DNA of 5,001 nucleotides, from the NCBI GenBank assembly GCA_045640265.1, contig JAZUES010000089.1:1-5001 (forward strand), written 5' to 3'. The translations under genes and the position numbers were made by a program. The notes beneath the pieces were generated by a model that was given only the letters and a program-made list of their open reading frames with translations, was not told the DNA's origin and ran no database searches. Positions within the stretch are counted from its first letter, which is position 1. Each line of letters begins with the position of its first letter. This document shows positions 4,185-5,001 of this stretch, piece by piece. The DNA is from Solibacillus sp045640265 (GTDB lineage Bacteria > Bacillota > Bacilli > Bacillales_A > Planococcaceae).

Positions 4185-4613
4185 ATGTCAGAAATCAACA
4201 ATCAACAGGTTGAAAAAGTATCTGTTACTCAAGAGCAATTAGACGTATTAGACCAATTATTAAAGCCAGAGGTACAAGCATCTTTAACTACGCTTGTAGA
4301 CAACCTTCCAAAATTGGCTGAAATGACAACTCTTTTAACAAAAGCGTATGACTTTGCAAACGCTGTAGCAACAGATGAAACATTAAAAAATGATACAGTA
4401 GCTGCAGTTACTGAAATGGCTGCTCCAGTTGTTGGTACAGCAAAATCATTAGCACAAACTGCTATTGAAGCGAAAGACCGTGCTGAAGGAAGCTCTGAAA
4501 CTGTTGGCGTATTCGGCTTATTAAAAATGATTAAAGATCCACAAGTACAAAGCGTACTACGTTTCGCTAATTCATTTTTACAAGTAAGCGCTGAGCGTAA
4601 ACTAAACAAATAA
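4185..4613 (+). CDS. yjlC: DUF1641 family protein YjlC, partner gene of ndh
   Basis: The 142-residue soluble protein is almost entirely helical, without membrane segments or cysteines. The N-terminal polar tail is followed by QLDVLDQLLKPEVQASLTTL (18-37), LVDNLPKLAEMTTLLTKAYD (37-56), a middle helix with TDETLKNDTVAAVTEM (63-78), and the DUF1641 signature GVFGLLKMIKDPQVQSVLRF (108-127). This matches YjlC of B. subtilis, which sits directly ahead of ndh in one operon. The DUF1641 domain also occurs beside other oxidoreductases, such as YrhD next to a formate-dehydrogenase-like gene. The biochemical role is unknown; a helper or membrane-docking role for the NADH dehydrogenase is a guess. AAAGGAGAG (4171-4179) is a good ribosome site. 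The next gene follows after 37 bases without a terminator. Codon use is regular and AT-ending, consistent with good expression. Confidence 0.92.
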   Translation: MSEINNQQVEKVSVTQEQLDVLDQLLKPEVQASLTTLVDNLPKLAEMTTLLTKAYDFANAVATDETLKNDTVAAVTEMAAPVVGTAKSLAQTAIEAKDRAEGSSETVGVFGLLKMIKDPQVQSVLRFANSFLQVSAERKLNK

Positions 4614-4650
4614 TTCGCAAAATCTAATTTAAATGGAGGATGTATTTACT

Positions 4651-5001
4651 ATGTCAAAAGAGATCGTTATTTTAGGTGCGGGCTTTGCGGGTGTACTAGC
4701 TGCTCAAACTGCTCGTAAATATTTATCTGCTGATGAAGCAAAAATTACTGTAGTTAACCAATTCCCGACTCACCAAATCATTACTGAATTACACCGTTTA
4801 GCTGGTGGTACTATTAATGAAGGTGCTGTAGCATTACCACTTAGCAAAATCTTCAAAGGTAAAGACATTGACCTTGAAATTGCTAAAGTAAACAGCTTTA
4901 ACGTAGATGACAAAAAGGTCGTTTTATCAAATGGTAAAACATTATCATACGATACATTAGTTGTATCTTTAGGTTCTCAAACTGGTTTCTTCGGTATCCC
5001 A
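4651..5001 (+). CDS. ndh: Type II NADH dehydrogenase (NDH-2), N-terminal part (partial)
   Basis: The first 117 residues are present and the frame is open at the window edge; the full enzyme should be near 390-400 residues. It begins MSKEIVILGAGFAGVLAAQT, a beta-alpha-beta FAD-binding fold with GAGFAG (9-14). PTHQIITELHRLAGG (39-53) is the highly conserved segment of Firmicute NDH-2. Next come ALPLSKIFKGKDIDL (61-75) and the second FAD motif YDTLVVSLGS (100-109), with FFGIP just after. NDH-2 is a peripheral membrane flavoprotein that oxidises NADH and reduces menaquinone without pumping protons. The sequence agrees with B. subtilis Ndh (YjlD), and the preceding yjlC supports that assignment. 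GGAGG (4635-4639) lies 11 bases before ATG, a rather long spacing. The NADH-binding half and C-terminal membrane-binding helices lie outside the window. Confidence 0.96.
   Translation, partial: MSKEIVILGAGFAGVLAAQTARKYLSADEAKITVVNQFPTHQIITELHRLAGGTINEGAVALPLSKIFKGKDIDLEIAKVNSFNVDDKKVVLSNGKTLSYDTLVVSLGSQTGFFGIP

Noticed and set aside
4229..4609. Minus-strand open frame of 126 codons opposite yjlC
   Set aside because: Antisense shadow created by the regular codon use of yjlC; the forward protein matches DUF1641.

Overview
The window looks like chromosomal DNA of a low-GC Gram-positive bacterium of the Bacillales, most likely a Lysinibacillus/Solibacillus-type member of the Bacillaceae/Planococcaceae. 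The reasons are AT-rich codon use, strong AGGAGG-type ribosome sites, sigma-A-like promoters, U-tailed terminators, a GC-rich palindromic repeat of the kind scattered through Bacillaceae genomes, and a gene pair at the right end matching the yjlC-ndh operon of Bacillus subtilis. The genus is inferred from these features and was not tested by any search.

Layout: 1-124 is the 3' end of an ABC exporter gene, closed by a very clear terminator (127-164). Bases 165-785 hold no convincing gene but contain two structured elements: a GC-rich imperfect palindrome (about 242-385) resembling Bacillaceae dispersed repeats, and a compact hairpin-forming inverted repeat (578-664). A probable small operon follows: a 95-residue three-helix membrane protein (786-1073), then two tandem, overlapping, related DUF5412-like membrane-anchored proteins (1119-1571, TTG start; 1571-1933). 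Converging on these is a short-chain dehydrogenase on the minus strand (1940-2722), which keeps the cofactor motif but has lost most of the usual catalytic tetrad. The shared region 2723-2966 carries promoters for it and for the divergent rarD-type transporter gene (2967-3869), which ends in a second clear terminator (3881-3909).

The right part is the respiratory operon yjlC-ndh. A DUF1641 protein (4185-4613) lies 37 bases ahead of a type II NADH dehydrogenase (4651 to the window edge). Its upstream region shows a 20-bp-spaced direct repeat (4032-4064), an extended -10 promoter (4068-4096) and a Rex-like inverted repeat (4111-4130) just after the expected transcription start. In B. subtilis this operon is controlled by the NADH/NAD+ sensor Rex, so the arrangement fits feedback of the NADH pool on the enzyme that oxidises NADH.

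No defence system, phage, CRISPR array, transposase, rRNA or tRNA is visible. The points most worth a second look are the catalytically altered dehydrogenase, the regulatory architecture ahead of yjlC-ndh, the 87-base hairpin element and the tandem DUF5412-like pair. None of these amounts to an obviously new multi-gene system.
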